Assembly: GCA_038380795.1 (NCBI GenBank)
Contig: CM076267.1
Span: forward strand, 36,642,232-36,706,231
From: Pyrocephalus nanus
Taxonomy: Eukaryota > Chordata > Aves > Passeriformes > Tyrannidae
Direction: 5' to 3'
Length of the DNA: 64,000 nucleotides
Within the stretch, counting starts at the first letter, position 1, and the number at the start of each line of letters is the position of its first letter. Shown in pieces: positions 22,687-35,400 of the stretch. The notes under the pieces were generated by a model. The model had not been told where the DNA came from and did no database searches. It was given only the letters and a program-made list of their open reading frames with translations. The position numbers and the translations under genes are program-made.

Positions 22687-23739
22687 TCTCAGGGGTCTCA
22701 AACCAGTGTTTGTCTCTGAAACACACAGAGAGAGGAAACAGCGAAGATTTCATCGTGGTGTTGGGCATTTCTGGACAGAGCACACTGGGAAGGGAGGGAG
22801 CTCTGTCCAAAGGTGGAAAGCTCCATGACCTGAGCAGCAAGGCCTTTGGGAAAAGAGGAGCCTGCTCCATAATGTGCTCCCATAAACAGATGGATTAAGC
22901 CAGCTCTCCGGGCCGTATCTGCCTTGCAAGTGCTTGACTTTCCCACCTTAACACCGGGCTGGTTTTCCCAAGCTCCCTGGAAGTGCAGCCGGCTGTGCAG
23001 TGCTGAGTGAGCGCAGCCCCTCCCGGCTGCCCCGGCATTCCCGGCCAGGCACAAGGGGCTCTTTATGGAGCTCTCCGGGCACACACGACCTGCAGCAGCA
23101 GAGAAAAACAAACATCCTGCTCTTGGAAGTGCCTCCCGCAATTTCATTAAGGCTCCCGAGGAGCCGGATGTGTATTTATTGAATTGAGCAGCAAAAAAAG
23201 GGGGAAAAGAAGCCCCCGGGCAGTTCCAGGGAAGGGGGGATTGAAGGGAACCAAACAAAGCAAGAACCACTTCCCCCCCTGCTCAAACCCCAGTGCTAAA
23301 AAAAGACCCGAAAAAGCCGTGATTTCCCTGGACACGCCGCGGGGTCGGAACAATTAGCCGGAGAAAGGTGTCTTTGGGAAGGGGGGAGGCAGGAATCCCG
23401 AGCGGCTCTCCAGGCAGCGGCATTCCTGCCTGTTTGACAGCGGGAGCTGCGCTCCGAGGTGGGGCGTGAACATAAAACACTCGCCCCCTTGTTTTCCTGC
23501 TCCCGGCCCCGCTCCAGCTAATTAGGGAATGACAATTAACTCTCCACTCCACGCGTCCGGCCACCTCCCTCTGCTCCTGGGGAAGGGGGTTCTGCTTCCA
23601 GGGGTTTGGAAAAGATCGTTTTTCTCTGGTTATTTTGTCTCTCTTGGTAAGTGGAAGCGGCTCCAGAGCTGTTTAAAATGGCTCGGTTTACCAAAAATCA
23701 GCTCCCAGGCTTGGGGCTCCCTGAGGTTGCGGCCTCCCC

Positions 23740-23852
23740 ATCCCTGGAAGTGTCCAAGGAGGGGGCTTGGAACAACCTGGGATAGTGGGAGGTGTCCCTG
23801 CACGTGGGACGAGCTTTGAGGTCCCTCCCAATGCAAACAATTCCATGATTTA
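23740..23852 (+). mobile_element. CR1 LINE 3' fragment
   Basis: Sense; 'gcttggaacaacctgggata' to 'caattccatgattta'. Confidence 0.9.
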
Positions 23853-24278
23853 TATAAAAAAACAACCCTGAGGGCTGTGCTGGTCCTTCTTCCACCTCTG
23901 CTGCCAGTGATGCTTTTAACAAATGACCCAAATTTCCTCCTTCTCCACTCAAAACCAGGTCATGGGGTGGGGGTACGTCAGAAATGTCCCCCTGATGGGC
24001 TTGAGAGAGCCAGGGCAAATAAACCCCGAGGGACAGAAAGGTGTTTGAGTTGTGCCCGTGGAGAGAGGGGGAAACCCGGGCTGGAGCAGGTTTTTCCCGG
24101 GAAGGACTCCCTGTGGATTCAGCTCATCCCTGAGGGATGGACTCACCCCTAGTTCTGGATTCCTGGATCAGCACAAAGCCCTCAGGGTTTGGTTCCTCCA
24201 AGGTGGGATGTTGGAGCCTGGCACAGCACAGGGGCCTCTGCCTTTCCTTCCTTTGGTCAGCGGAGAACTCAGCGACAG

Positions 24279-25175
24279 AAAAATGGAAAAACTGAAAAAC
24301 TGAAAGGGAAACGAAATAAAATGAAATAAAGAATGAAAGTTAAAAAGTAAATTCAACAACAACAACCACCACCACCCAAAAAAAAAAAAAACCCCACAAA
24401 AAAAAAAAAACAAAACAAAAAAACCCCCCAAAAAACCCTAAACTAAATAAAAAATGAAAAACTGAAAGGAAAATGAAATAAAATGAAATAAATAATGAAA
24501 GCTAAAAAATAAATAATAAAAAAAATCCAAAAAACCCCTAAAAAACCCAAATAAAAACTAAACTAAATAAAACCTGAAAAATTGAAAGGAAAATGAAATG
24601 AAATGAAATAAAGAAAGAAGGCTAAAAAATAAATTAAAAGAAAAATGAAAAAATTAGAAAATTAAACAAAACAAAACAAAAAAACACCTAAATAAAAACT
24701 AAACTAAATAAAATAAAATAAAGAAATGGAAACTAAGAAGTAAATTAACTCCCCCCCCCAAAAAAAAAAAAAACAAAACACCAAAAAGCCTGCTGAACTA
24801 AATAAAAACAAAAAAAAAAGAAAACTAAATCAAAATTAAAAGAAATAATGAAAATTAAAAAGTAAATTAAAACCAACAAATCTAAAAAACTAAAAAAAAT
24901 TATAAAAAGCCCTAAAGAAACTAAATAAAAACTCAACTAGATAAAAATGAAAAAACTAAAAGAAAAACTAAATAAAATAAAATAAATAAATGAAAATTAA
25001 AAAGTAAATTAAAAAACCTGAGAAAACCTAAAAAAAAAATCCTACAAACCCCCTTATAAAACCCACTAAAAATAAATAAAACCTGAACTAAATAAAAATA
25101 AACTAAAAGAAAAATGTAATAAAATAAAATTAAAAAATAAATGAAAACTAAAAAATAAATTAAAAACAAAACAAA
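24279..25175 (+). repeat. A-rich degenerate tandem array
   Basis: About 0.9 kb nearly free of G and T. A core like 'aaatgaaataaaatgaaataaa' followed by 'taaaaa-taaatt' recurs near 24290, 24455, 24573, 24700, 24825, 24945 and 25095, separated by short C-containing linkers with 'ctaaactaaataaa'. Roughly seven units of 105-165 bp. Open frames across it encode only low-complexity K/N or F/L residues and are not genes. Confidence 0.85.
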
Positions 25176-25424
25176 AACCACCCTACCTCCCCCCTCCCCA
25201 ATTTAAAAAAACCCTAACAAACGTATCATTTGCCTTGTTTGAACCTGTCACTGGAGCCCCCAGGCCCTGGACAGGGCAAACAGGACAGTCCTGATCCCAG
25301 CCTTGGGGTTTGGCTGCCCCCAACACCACTTGGCTCCTCCTGCCCTGGAGAGCTGTCCCAGTGATCACCCCCAGGGATTAATTCCTGGTGGGAATTCACT
25401 TTTGAGCTCTGGCTTGGAAACCCA

Positions 25425-25555
25425 TCCCTGAAAGTGTCCAAGGCCACCTGGAACAACCTGGGCAAGTGGAAGGTGTCCCTGCCCGTGGCAGGGGGTGGCA
25501 CTGGAGGGGTTTTAGGGTCCCTTCCAACCCAAGCCACTCTGTGATTGATTCCATG
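25425..25555 (+). mobile_element. CR1 LINE 3' fragment
   Basis: Sense; lies shortly after the A-rich array, 'gccactctgtgattgatt' end. Confidence 0.9.
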
Positions 25556-26734
25556 TCCAGTTTGCAGCTGCCAGAAGACAGGGAGAAAGACCCCTGGAAT
25601 CTCACATGCCCACGTGGATTGATCCCTGCTGGGAGCACTGGGAGGATGGGAAGGTCTGGGGGTTTGCAGTGGGACAGGTGAAGGTGTGGCAGGTCCACAC
25701 TTGAACACTGGACACAACAAAGGGCACAGAATGAGGGCAAATTTTCAGGAATTGAACCCCAAAGGGCACCAGACACTTCCCACAAAAGCCACTCCCCCCT
25801 TGGCAAATTTCAGCCCTGACTGGGCACCAAAATCTGCACTGAACATCCCAACTCTCCCCAAATTGCTGTGCAACAAACCCCCCCTGCCCCCCAGCTCTGT
25901 CCCTGCAGGGGAGTGGCACTCACCCTGGGCCACCTCCAGGGCTCTGGGAAGGACTTTATCCCTCCTGGAGGGGCTCCAAGCACACTTGGGAGTCACCCCC
26001 TCCCTCCTGCACCCCACAGAAGCTTCCCCCAAAGCCCAGGCACGGCAGTGGGAGCAGCTGGATGCCTTGGGGTGGTCCTGCTGCTCGGGGAGAGCCCACC
26101 AAAGGTGCAAAGCCAGCCCGTGATACCTGAGAAAGTGCCATTTTCATGGGATAACACCTTTCCCCCGCAGCTCCCGGTGGCTCCAGCAGCAGGAATAAAG
26201 CCCAGCACAATAGAACAGTCTTTAGCCGGGAGGCAGCCGGGGCTCCCACCCTTCATTCCGGCTCCAGAAGACAAGGATCCCATTAATGGGAGCTCCCAGT
26301 TTGCAGCCCGGGGCAGTTAAACACAAACCCAGCCCTTTCCTGACACTTCCGAGCACGGGAGGGAAATGCCGGGGCTGAGACTGGAGGAGAACCCCCCTCC
26401 CTGCTCCCAGCTTGCCTGATCAGCCACCTTGGGTGGCCTGGGAATGCTTCCTGGCTCCAGGGCTGGCCTCCAGCACAGGATCCCACCAGGGATGCTGAGG
26501 CCGCCGAGGCTCTCCTGTGCCTCGTCCCACTGCCCTCAGGGGTGGGGACACAGCTTTCCCCCTGAAAACCTGCCCCTGATGGAAAATCTCCACTGGATCA
26601 GCAGCTTTTGATTTCCCCAGTGGGGTCTGTCCTGCCTGGGATGGTAACCGGGGTGTGATCTCTCCCTGTCCTTATCCCACTCCATGAGCTTTTCCTTATT
26701 ATTTCTTCCCCTTGTGGTTGAGGGGAGGAGCTCA

Positions 26735-26775
26735 TCATGGGATGAGCTTCAAGGTCCCTTCCAACCCAAAGGCCT
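26735..26775 (+). mobile_element. CR1 3' tail remnant
   Basis: Only 'gatgagcttcaaggtccctt' and 'ccaacccaa' remain. Confidence 0.7.
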
Positions 26776-27411
26776 CCAGGATTATGAAAGCCCAGCTCAC
26801 AGTGCTCCAGCTGCTCACTCCCAATCCATCAGTGCCACTTGTCATTCCTGCCCCTTCCTCCACTTCCTCCACTGCTGCTGACCCAGGACCTACCTCAGGT
26901 TCCCTCCATTTCCAGCTTTGGAACGTGCATTGGAAGCTGTGCCCAGATTTTGTTTGAACTGGACTGGAAAACTTCCCTTCTCCCTCTCCAGGTTGAAGCC
27001 AGACCGGTTTGGAACCTCCTGCACCTTCTCATCCCAACAGCTTCCCCTTCCCAGCCGTGGATCCCCAGCTCCTCCCAAGCACTGCCCGCCCCTGGGCTCC
27101 AAAGAGCATCCCAAAAAGCAGAGGAACCTGAAAGCAGAGAAGAAATGAAGCAGCCCCTGCCTCCAGCCTGATCCAGGGGAAAGCTCTGGGAGCCAGAGAG
27201 TGATCCCTGTGGCCGATGCTCCAAGGCTGTCCCGCTTCCCATCCCCTTCCCTCTGCACCGGCTCAGTCCTCTGGGACAAAGGGAGCTCTGTTCAAGTGCA
27301 CCTTTGCCATGAAATCCATGCCAGGTTATATCCCACTCACCCGGAATGGGCTCCTCTGGCCTCCAGGGGATTCTGTGGATGGAACCCTGAGATCCCGATG
27401 TCCCTGAGATC

Positions 27412-27722
27412 CACCAAAAATTGGGATTTTGCAGAGAAAAATGGAATTTTTATGAGGAGAACGGGATTTTTTTGAGGAAAGGAAATTGGGGTTTTCTGGG
27501 AGTTAAATGAGGACTTTTTTGGAGGGAAATGTTTTTTTGGGTGTGAAATGGTTTTTTTTGGGGGGGGAGTGGGGGACTGGGGAAAAAAATAGGCTTTTTG
27601 TGGGAAGGAAATGGGGATTTTTTTTGGAGGGGAGTGGGTTTTTTGGGAGGAAAATGAGGATTTTGGGAGAGAGAAATTGGGATTTTTTTGGAGGAAAATG
27701 GGGTTTTCAGGGAGGGAAAGGC
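27412..27722 (+). repeat. G/T-rich degenerate tandem array
   Basis: Repeats of blocks such as 'ggaaatgggga' plus a T run plus 'ggaggggagtggg', about 28-35 bp each, continuing for 0.3 kb. Strong strand asymmetry (almost no C on the plus strand). Intergenic, about 1.6 kb beyond the TRAF3IP1 stop. Confidence 0.85.
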
Positions 27723-29040
27723 CAAGAACCCCCAGGGACACGAGCAGGGACAGGAGGAGCAGGAGGAGCAGGAGGAGGATGTGGGGAAGTGAACACTTCA
27801 TGGAATAGCTGAGGGAAAGGAAAAGTCCGGATTTCCATCCTGTTTAACCCAGGGCAGAGCTGAGATCTTTGGAGAACACCCAGAACACCCTGGGGCTGCT
27901 CCAGCAGGATTTTGTGGATGCAGGAGGGGCGTGGGGGGGAGCCAAGGGGTGACAAAGGGTGACAAAGCCAAAGGGGGACAGGGGACAAATCTCTCCGTGC
28001 CCTTCAAGGGTGGATTTTAACACTGGGGAGCTCTGAGGGGCTCGAGGGGACAAACAGCACCTGAGCAGGAGCCTAAGCAATCCAGGAGTTTTCAATCCAG
28101 GCATTTAAAGGGAAAAATGGACCCCAGAAGCTTTCACCACAGGTTCTGGGGGTCCTGGGGGGCATCCTGACCCCCTTTTCCTTTGGGGATGCAGTTCCAG
28201 GAATCAGAAAACCGGCGTGGCAAACACAAAGGGTTCTGCCAACACACCCAAGTGCCACAGGCTGGTGAGGAGAGAACAAAACATCTCTCCTCTTCCTCCC
28301 CAGCTCCCCTCATTCCTCTCCCAAAGCCCCCCACCCTTTCCAGTGTCTGCATCTGACCTGCTGAATCCTCTCCTGGTGCTGATGATCCGTTTAGTGGGTC
28401 TGCAGGTCCAGACAGCAGAGAAAGAAACCAAGAAGCAAAAAAAAAAAATCAAACAAAAAAACCAACCCCCCAAAAAACCCCCATAGAAACATCAAACAAT
28501 AAGGAAAAATAAGGCCACTGGCACTTCATCCATGATCCAAGCAATTAAAAACCCTGGGAAGAGCCTTGCAGGGGACCAAAGCCCTGCACCCAGTTGTGTC
28601 CACACTGCTGCTATTTGCAGGTTTAGGGGTAACCCAAGCTGGAGTCTCCTGGGCAGAATACCGAGAGGGCACGAGGAAAGCACTCCTGACACCTGCAGCT
28701 CGCTGAAAAAAATATCCCTGGAGTTATTCCCGCAGGCAAAGTCACCAGGACACCCACTGGGGAGGAAACAGGTGCTTAAATTAATCCTTTCCAAAGGAAC
28801 ATACGCAATAAAAATGGAATTAACACCCGTGCAGATAAAACATTCCAGCTCCCTGACAGGGTGATGCTCCAACTGCGTTTTCACTTGGTCCTCATCAGAT
28901 TCCTGATAGCTCTGAGCAGGATTCAGGAACCTTCTGCCATTATTTAATCCCCATTTATCCTGTACCTCGTGGAGATGAGGAGAAGGAGATGTTGGGAGAA
29001 GCGGCCACAGAGGGAAAGAGGGCTCTGAAAACCTGGGAAT

Positions 29041-29321
29041 GAGAAACAGCAGCTCCCATTTAAACAAACAAGTTATTTTAATAGCTCTGCAACTTGAACA
29101 TTCAAGTGAATATCATTTTAACCTGCAGAATAACATCTAAAAATCAATGCAATAACATTTTTTAACACAATTTTAGGGTTCCAGTCCCTAAACCTTTTAA
29201 ATCTGAACAAGGCATATCTGCTATTTGGGATTTGGGGGTGGATTTTTTTTTGGTAGGAATGTCTGTGAGTCCCAAGGCTTTTTTTTTTTTTTTTTTTTAA
29301 GTCTTCTCTTTTCTCTCTGCT
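29041..29321 (-). other. TRAF3IP1: Probable start of TRAF3IP1 3' UTR
   Basis: AT-rich sequence directly after the stop, with an A20 tract at 29279-29298 and a variant hexamer ATTAAA at 29077-29082. No canonical AATAAA was seen near it, so the true 3' end is not placed. Confidence 0.4.
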
Positions 29322-29487
29322 TCACTTTCTTGCAGCCTGGTTTATGCTGAGAACCATCCTCTGGATTTTTTCATCATTCCTTAAGATATTGGCTTTGACA
29401 GCACGAATCTTGTCCTGCTGGTCGTTCATCAGCTGGTCCAGCTCGGCCAGCTCAGCCTTCAGAGGTTCCAAAACACTGTCTGTGATG
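29322..29487 (-). CDS. TRAF3IP1: TRAF3IP1 exon 15 and stop
   Basis: Reads [20 protein letters not shown] and [19 protein letters not shown], stop TGA at 29322-29324. Human ends VYSINLTSRR. Acceptor TTTCAG. A run of 20 A (transcript strand, 29279-29298) begins 23 bases after the stop. Confidence 0.96.
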
Positions 29488-32400
29488 CTGAAAGACAACA
29501 GCAGGATGTTGTGGGGAACTCTGAGCTGCCTCAGGTTATTTACTCCTAAAAAAAAATCAGGGCACTGCAACACCTGAAAGGCTGCAAAGCATTTCATGGA
29601 ATCATCGAATCCCAGAACGGTTTGGGTTGGGAGGGACCTTTACCCGTCCTGTTCCAGCCCTGCCACGGGCAGGGACACCTTTCCCTAGGCCAGGTTGCTC
29701 CAAGCCTTGTCCAACCCGGCCTTTAAGTTGTTCCCAACTTTCCTGAGAGAAAGTTTGGCAGAAGAAGCACAAAGACATGGATAGGGGAGAACATTGTCCA
29801 GGAGAGATCCCCACGAGGCAACAGCATCGCTCACGTCTGGGCTCACCTGGAGCAGCTGTGGCTGCCCCATCTCTGGAAGAGTTCGAGGCCAGGATGGGGC
29901 TTGGAGCAACTTGGGATGGTGAAAGGTGTCCCTGCCCGTGGCAGGGGCTGGAATGGGATGTTTAAGGTCCCTTCCAACCCAAACCATTCTCACCTTTGTG
30001 AGAAGGAAGCCAAGGCAGCCCCGAGATGGCCCCACCATTTCCCCTCTGCTCTGCCCACACCACCTCAAACTGGGCTGGAGGGACTTGGCCACTCCAAACC
30101 CCAACTCCAAAGCCCCAAACCATGGCAGGGACTGCTGGCAAGCTGGCTTTGAAGAACAAGTGCAGCCCTCCCAGAGGCAGGAATGCCCCCTGAGTTCAGC
30201 CCAGCCCCCCTGAGCACACACTGACCTCTGCTCTCTCCTCAGGGCCTCCTCGTGCTGCCTGTTCTCCTGCCTCCACATCTCCAGCTCGTTCTTCATGGCA
30301 TCCATGTCCTCCTGGATGTAATCCACGATCCTGCCAAGGGCTAAGGTGTTCTGGCACAGGGTCTGGATGGAGGCCTGAGGCTTCCGGATTTCTTTGGCTA
30401 CCAAGTCCCTCTCTCTCTTCCTGGATCCTTCCGAAACAACCGGCTTCTCCTGAGGGAAAGGATCGACAAGGAAAGCATCAAAATTAGGGGAAAATGAAGA
30501 ATGTTTGAAGGAGCTGGAACAAGTGCTTATGAAAGGGTGAAATGGAAGAGGAAAACCATGGAATCACAGGGTGGTTTCAGTTGGAATGCTCCCACTGTCC
30601 CAGCTTGCTCCAAGCCCTGTCCAACCTGACCTTGGATACTCCAAGGGATCCAGGGGCAGCCACAACTTTCTGGGCAAGCTTGGAGAGCAGCAGCAAGTTT
30701 TGGGAGCTCCAGCAGATGCTGGAGGGCAAAGCCTCCTCCTGGTTCTCTAAACTCCTTCTCTCCCTCCACTGTTCCATACCTGGATTTCCAGCTCCTAATG
30801 CTGGTCCCAGTAACAGCCCTTCCCAGTTCCAATACCTGGTGGTGATTCCCTACCTTGCCCTCCTGCTAAGGGCTGGAAAACCGTACAGGCTGCAGGTGTG
30901 GCCTCAAAAAACTGCCAAAGAATTCCTACTGCCTCCCTCCTGTGCAGCCAGCAGAGTCCCTGTGGGGCAGCTCCTGAGGCCTCTTGGGTTGCTGCAAGTT
31001 AAATAGGAATTTCCTATAGTGGGAAAGCCAGGAAGAGCAAAGGGATGCCATAAAAAGAGCAAAGTGATGCCACATTGTTAATTCACTGGAATAAGATTAT
31101 TCCAGGAAAACCACCACCGTGAAGGGAAAGCCCACTGGGTTTTTTCATCCCCACCAAGAAAAAACAACCTGGTTTTTCTTTCTTTCTTTCCAACACTCTC
31201 ACAGGTCAAATTCCCAAACCCAGCCCCCAGGAGCTGGAAGTGCAGCTATTTAAAGCCATTTAAGGAGTGCCAGAAAACTGGAGAGGCCTTTTCTCTCCCC
31301 CCTAACCGCAGGGTGAACCAATTCCTGGGCACAGATCCTGGCTGCTGGGGAAGCAGGGAGGTGGCACAGGCTCCTCCCTGGTGCTGGGACACGGAATCCA
31401 TCCTCTTCCCAACCTGGCCTGGCTTCCTGTGTGAGCCAGGGGCTGTTTGCTCAGCTGGGTTTTGGAGGCAGCAGCAGCTCCTGCCAAACTCGGAGGCTTT
31501 AGTGGGAGAGAGAGAGACGGAGTTTAGAAAAGCACTTTGGGGAAGATTCAAAGGCTGGGCTTGCCTTAGGTTGGGCTTGTGCTTTGCCACACACGTGGTG
31601 CAGGAGAACAGTGGGATCTGGGAGTTTACTGGGAGTTTATGCTGCAGTTGTTTCATCAGGAACGGGGCCGGGGTGACAAACGCGCCGAACTCGTGACCTT
31701 CGCTTCCGAAGGGGCTCCGTGAGCTGCTAAAAACAACACTCCCTCAACTCCCTCCCTCCCAGCAGCAGGTGTTTCATTACACCCAGCACATAAACCACGG
31801 CATTCCGTGTCTTCTGCAGCCATCCACGTGTTTGTTATCCCGTAGGATGCAGGGATGAAAGCGCTGTGCTCCCCCCGGGCTTCAGAGCCCTTCCCTCCCC
31901 ATCCAAACTCTGGGTTCCTACTCCTCGTGCTCCTTCCACAGGGAAGGCTTTTAGTCCCTGGCACTGGACTTTCCACAGGGAGCTGGGAGCTTTAAAGACA
32001 ACCAGCACAGCTGGATCAGAGCCACCAGCTTCCCAGGATAAAGTCCCTTGTTCTTCCTAAGTGCTCCAAACCCTCCTCACTCCCCTCCCCATCGTCCATT
32101 CTCCAAAGCCTCAGCCAAGAAATAAGGAATTCATTCCCAACACAGCCATGGCAGAAGGGAGAGGACTCAGCCAGCCCTTTATCTGAGGGTTGGTGTGTGG
32201 AAACCCAGGGAATGCTTCCTTTTTACTTTCCAAATGCCGAGCTTGGGAATGTTTCTCCTGGAAATTCTCCTGGAAAAGCTGGCAGCCAGGATTGTGTACT
32301 TCAGGTACAGAATATATCTAGATATAGATCTGTAAATGCACAGACCTCTCAAACACAGAGCCAGCCAACAATTTGTAACATTCCCCCCCCCCCCCCAAAA

Positions 32401-35400
32401 TACAGGGCTGCCTGAAGAGCTCAAGTGGCAATAAAACACCACGGAATGTTTGGGATGAATCAGGAAAACACCCTTAAAGTTACACCAGCAAATATTCCAA
32501 ACTAATTCTAGTGTCCCTGGAATTCCAGCACGTTCTTTGTGCAGCTGAATTCCTCAAAACTGACTCAGAAAGGGCAAAATATCGTCCCATCCCAAGCCAG
32601 CCACAGAATCCCAGGATCATTAAGGCTGGAAACGACTTTTTAAGGTCACCAGCCACCCTTTCTCCATTTAATTAACACTGCCAAGATCACAGAGTGGTTT
32701 ATTCTGGAAGGGACCCTAAAGAACACCCAGTTCCATCCAGGGACACCTTCCACCAGACCAGGTTGCTCCAGGCTGTCCTTGAACACTTCCAGGGATGGAG
32801 CAGCCCCAATTCCACATGTCCTGCAGCCCAGGAGAGATCAGCACCAATCCCTCAGGCTTTGCCCACTCTCACTAATTATGAGTAATTAAGAGGGACACAA
32901 ACCCTTTACTGTGTCCCCCCCAGATCTCCAGTTCCAGTTTTGGGTTGAAATCCATGCGGGACACACTTGGAAATCCCTGGGAATCCTGGCAGGTGGTTCA
33001 TTACAGGCAAGGTGGGTGGTTTGCTCCCTCTGCACGAAGGTGGAACTGGATATCTCCAGGAAAGTGCCAGGATCTGGATTAGCCCAGGCTATTTCATTAG
33101 GCCCTGCACCTCAACCAGCTCTCCCTTCCACACCACGACCCACAAATTATCCCCACAGAAAAGGAGGTCCCACACCCTCCCCCCCTTCCCTCCATGCTTT
33201 CCAGGAGGCACCAAGATCAATGTTTAGTTTGGATTCCCAGGAAAAGGCACCTTTCCCATCACCAGAGCAGGAATTTTCTTTTTTTTCCCCATCAGTAAGG
33301 GGGGAAATTACCAACAAGGATATCCAGAAACCACTGGAATTTCTAGGAACAGCCTTTCCTTACTTTTACAGCCACTCCTTTGTTCCCTTTTTTTTCTTTT
33401 TTTTTTTTAATTAACAGCTTTTAAAATATGCATCAAACTAATCCAAACATCCATCAAGCACTTAATAGTTTCTACAGCCCTTTTTAACTCTATTATTGTG
33501 CCCCACTATGAAAACAGGCCCAAGCAATCAGAGTTTTATTGAGCTCCCCCATCTCCCCCCATGTCTTTCCAGGGGACAGGGCAGAAACTTCACTTTGGAC
33601 AAGTAATTTCGATCCATTCCCTGCAAAACCAACAAGGTAGGAGCCTTTTTTTTTTTTTTTTTCCTCTCTCCTGTGTAAAATATGTTTTTCCATCATAAAG
33701 GCTGTTTTCTTTTCCTGCTTTTTACAGGGGCTGCATTTTAAGGAGATTGGAACTATCCACAAGGGAGCCCCCCAGAAGGAACTCTTTCCCAGGAACAGGG
33801 AGGGGGACAGTAAATGTGGACTCAGCTGAAAGGAGCAGGATGCTTTTCCTGCTGGTGCCAGGTATGGAGTTCAGCCTCAGGCCAAGGAGCTGGAGACACA
33901 ATGTTCTTTCCCCACTGGATTTGCCAGACTCAGTCTGAGCTGGAAGGCACCACAGGACAATAAAAGAATGGCTCTTTCAAGGGGGATTTGTAATTCTTCG
34001 TTCTTCCTTTCTTTCTTTTTTTTTTTTTTTTTTTTTTTTTCTGGAAAGAAAAGTTCCTATTTGATCCCTCTAAAAAGAGCTGGACTTTGCACCTGGCCAT
34101 GGACACCCAGCTTAGCCCCCAGAGCTGCTCTGCTTTCCCTCACACTCAGCCTGTGCTGGGGAGAAAAATCTTCCCCAAATGTCCTGTATTTGGGGCAGAA
34201 TTGCACACACTGATGGAATCATGGAATTCCAGGATGGTTTGGCTTGGGAGGGACCTTAAAGCTCATCCCATCCCACCCCTACCATGGGCAGGGACACCTT
34301 CCATAGCCCAGGTTGCTCCAACCTGGCCTTGGACACTTCCAGGGATGGGGCAGCCCCAGCTTCTCTGGGAATCCCATCCCTCCCCACCCTCCCAGCCAAG
34401 AATTCCTTCCTAATATCCCATCTAACCCTCTGGCACTGGGAAGCCATTCCCTGTGTCCTGTCCCTCCATGCCTTGTCCCCAGTCCCTCTCCAGCTCTCCT
34501 GGAGCCCCTTTAGGGCCTGGAAGGGCCTCTCAGGTCTCCCTGGAGCCTTCCCTTCTCCAGGCTGCACATTGCCTGCTCTCTCCATTCCCAGGATGGAGCC
34601 TGGCTCCATCCTTGTGAATCCAGTCTGACCACACACACACCCCCAGGAGACAACTCCAGCTGGAATTGATGCCATTAACTGATGGCACATTGGGTGCCAG
34701 TCCTGCCTTCCCTTCCTGCTCACCCCACTGGAACTTTGCATCCACAAGTTCCTCCTGTGGGAAAAAAAAACAAACCAACACTTTTTTCCCATTGAAAAAG
34801 AACTTGGAATGAACCTGGTCCCTGTGGTAACCAAGCTGGGAGTCCTGGGACACACTCCTCCCTCTCCCAGGGATGGAACCACTGCATTCCCACTTCTCTC
34901 CCTCCCTTCTGGTACCACTTCCATCTGCTGCCTTGTTTGGATTTATCCTGGACCCACAGGAGAGAAACTCCATGGGTTTGCATGCAAAGGAGCCAGGACT
35001 CCAGGATTATCCTTGGGGACCACATAATTTCCCCTGGGACACCCCAGGATGGTGTGGTTCGACTGGGAAACCTCTCCCAGACACCCAAATTCTGGGATAT
35101 CTCAGTCCCAGTTAACACCCCTGTGCTGCAGGCGAGGGATTAATTTAAAAACCACTGACCTGCCGAGCTTTGAACAACCACAATCAGCAATAATTATATT
35201 TTTTCTAAGCCTCCAAGTGCCCAATGTATCCCAGTTTAATTAATGGCATTAATATTAAATTAATCTCCCAATGCAAAGCTATCTAATAGCACTTTTTCCT
35301 CACAGGAAACCTCCAAGCTCCTGCTTTTCCAAAGCCCCCGTGGTGGGGCAAAGGTGGGAATTCCAGGATTTCAAGCTATTTAATAACCTGCCTCCATTCT

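Larger units (their letters stand above)
19241..29040. other. Intergenic region between ASB1 promoter and TRAF3IP1 3' end
   Basis: No coding exon with conserved peptide was found. It contains four or five CR1 pieces, AAT/AAC and ATCC microsatellites, a polypurine tract, an A-rich tandem array, a G/T-rich tandem array and, around 22900-23560, a CR1-free GC-rich stretch with homeodomain-type ATTA/TAATTA motifs (for example 'agctaattaggg' and 'acaattaac' near 23516-23540) that could be a regulatory element. Confidence 0.5.

Noticed and set aside
22398..22870. Open frames with repeated SIHP or DGWM residues
   Set aside because: They are only the translation of the (ATCC)n microsatellite.
24168..25181. 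Open frames rich in F, L, Y and I on the minus strand
   Set aside because: Translation of the A-rich array; no hydrophobic-segment pattern of a real membrane protein and no start or splice context.
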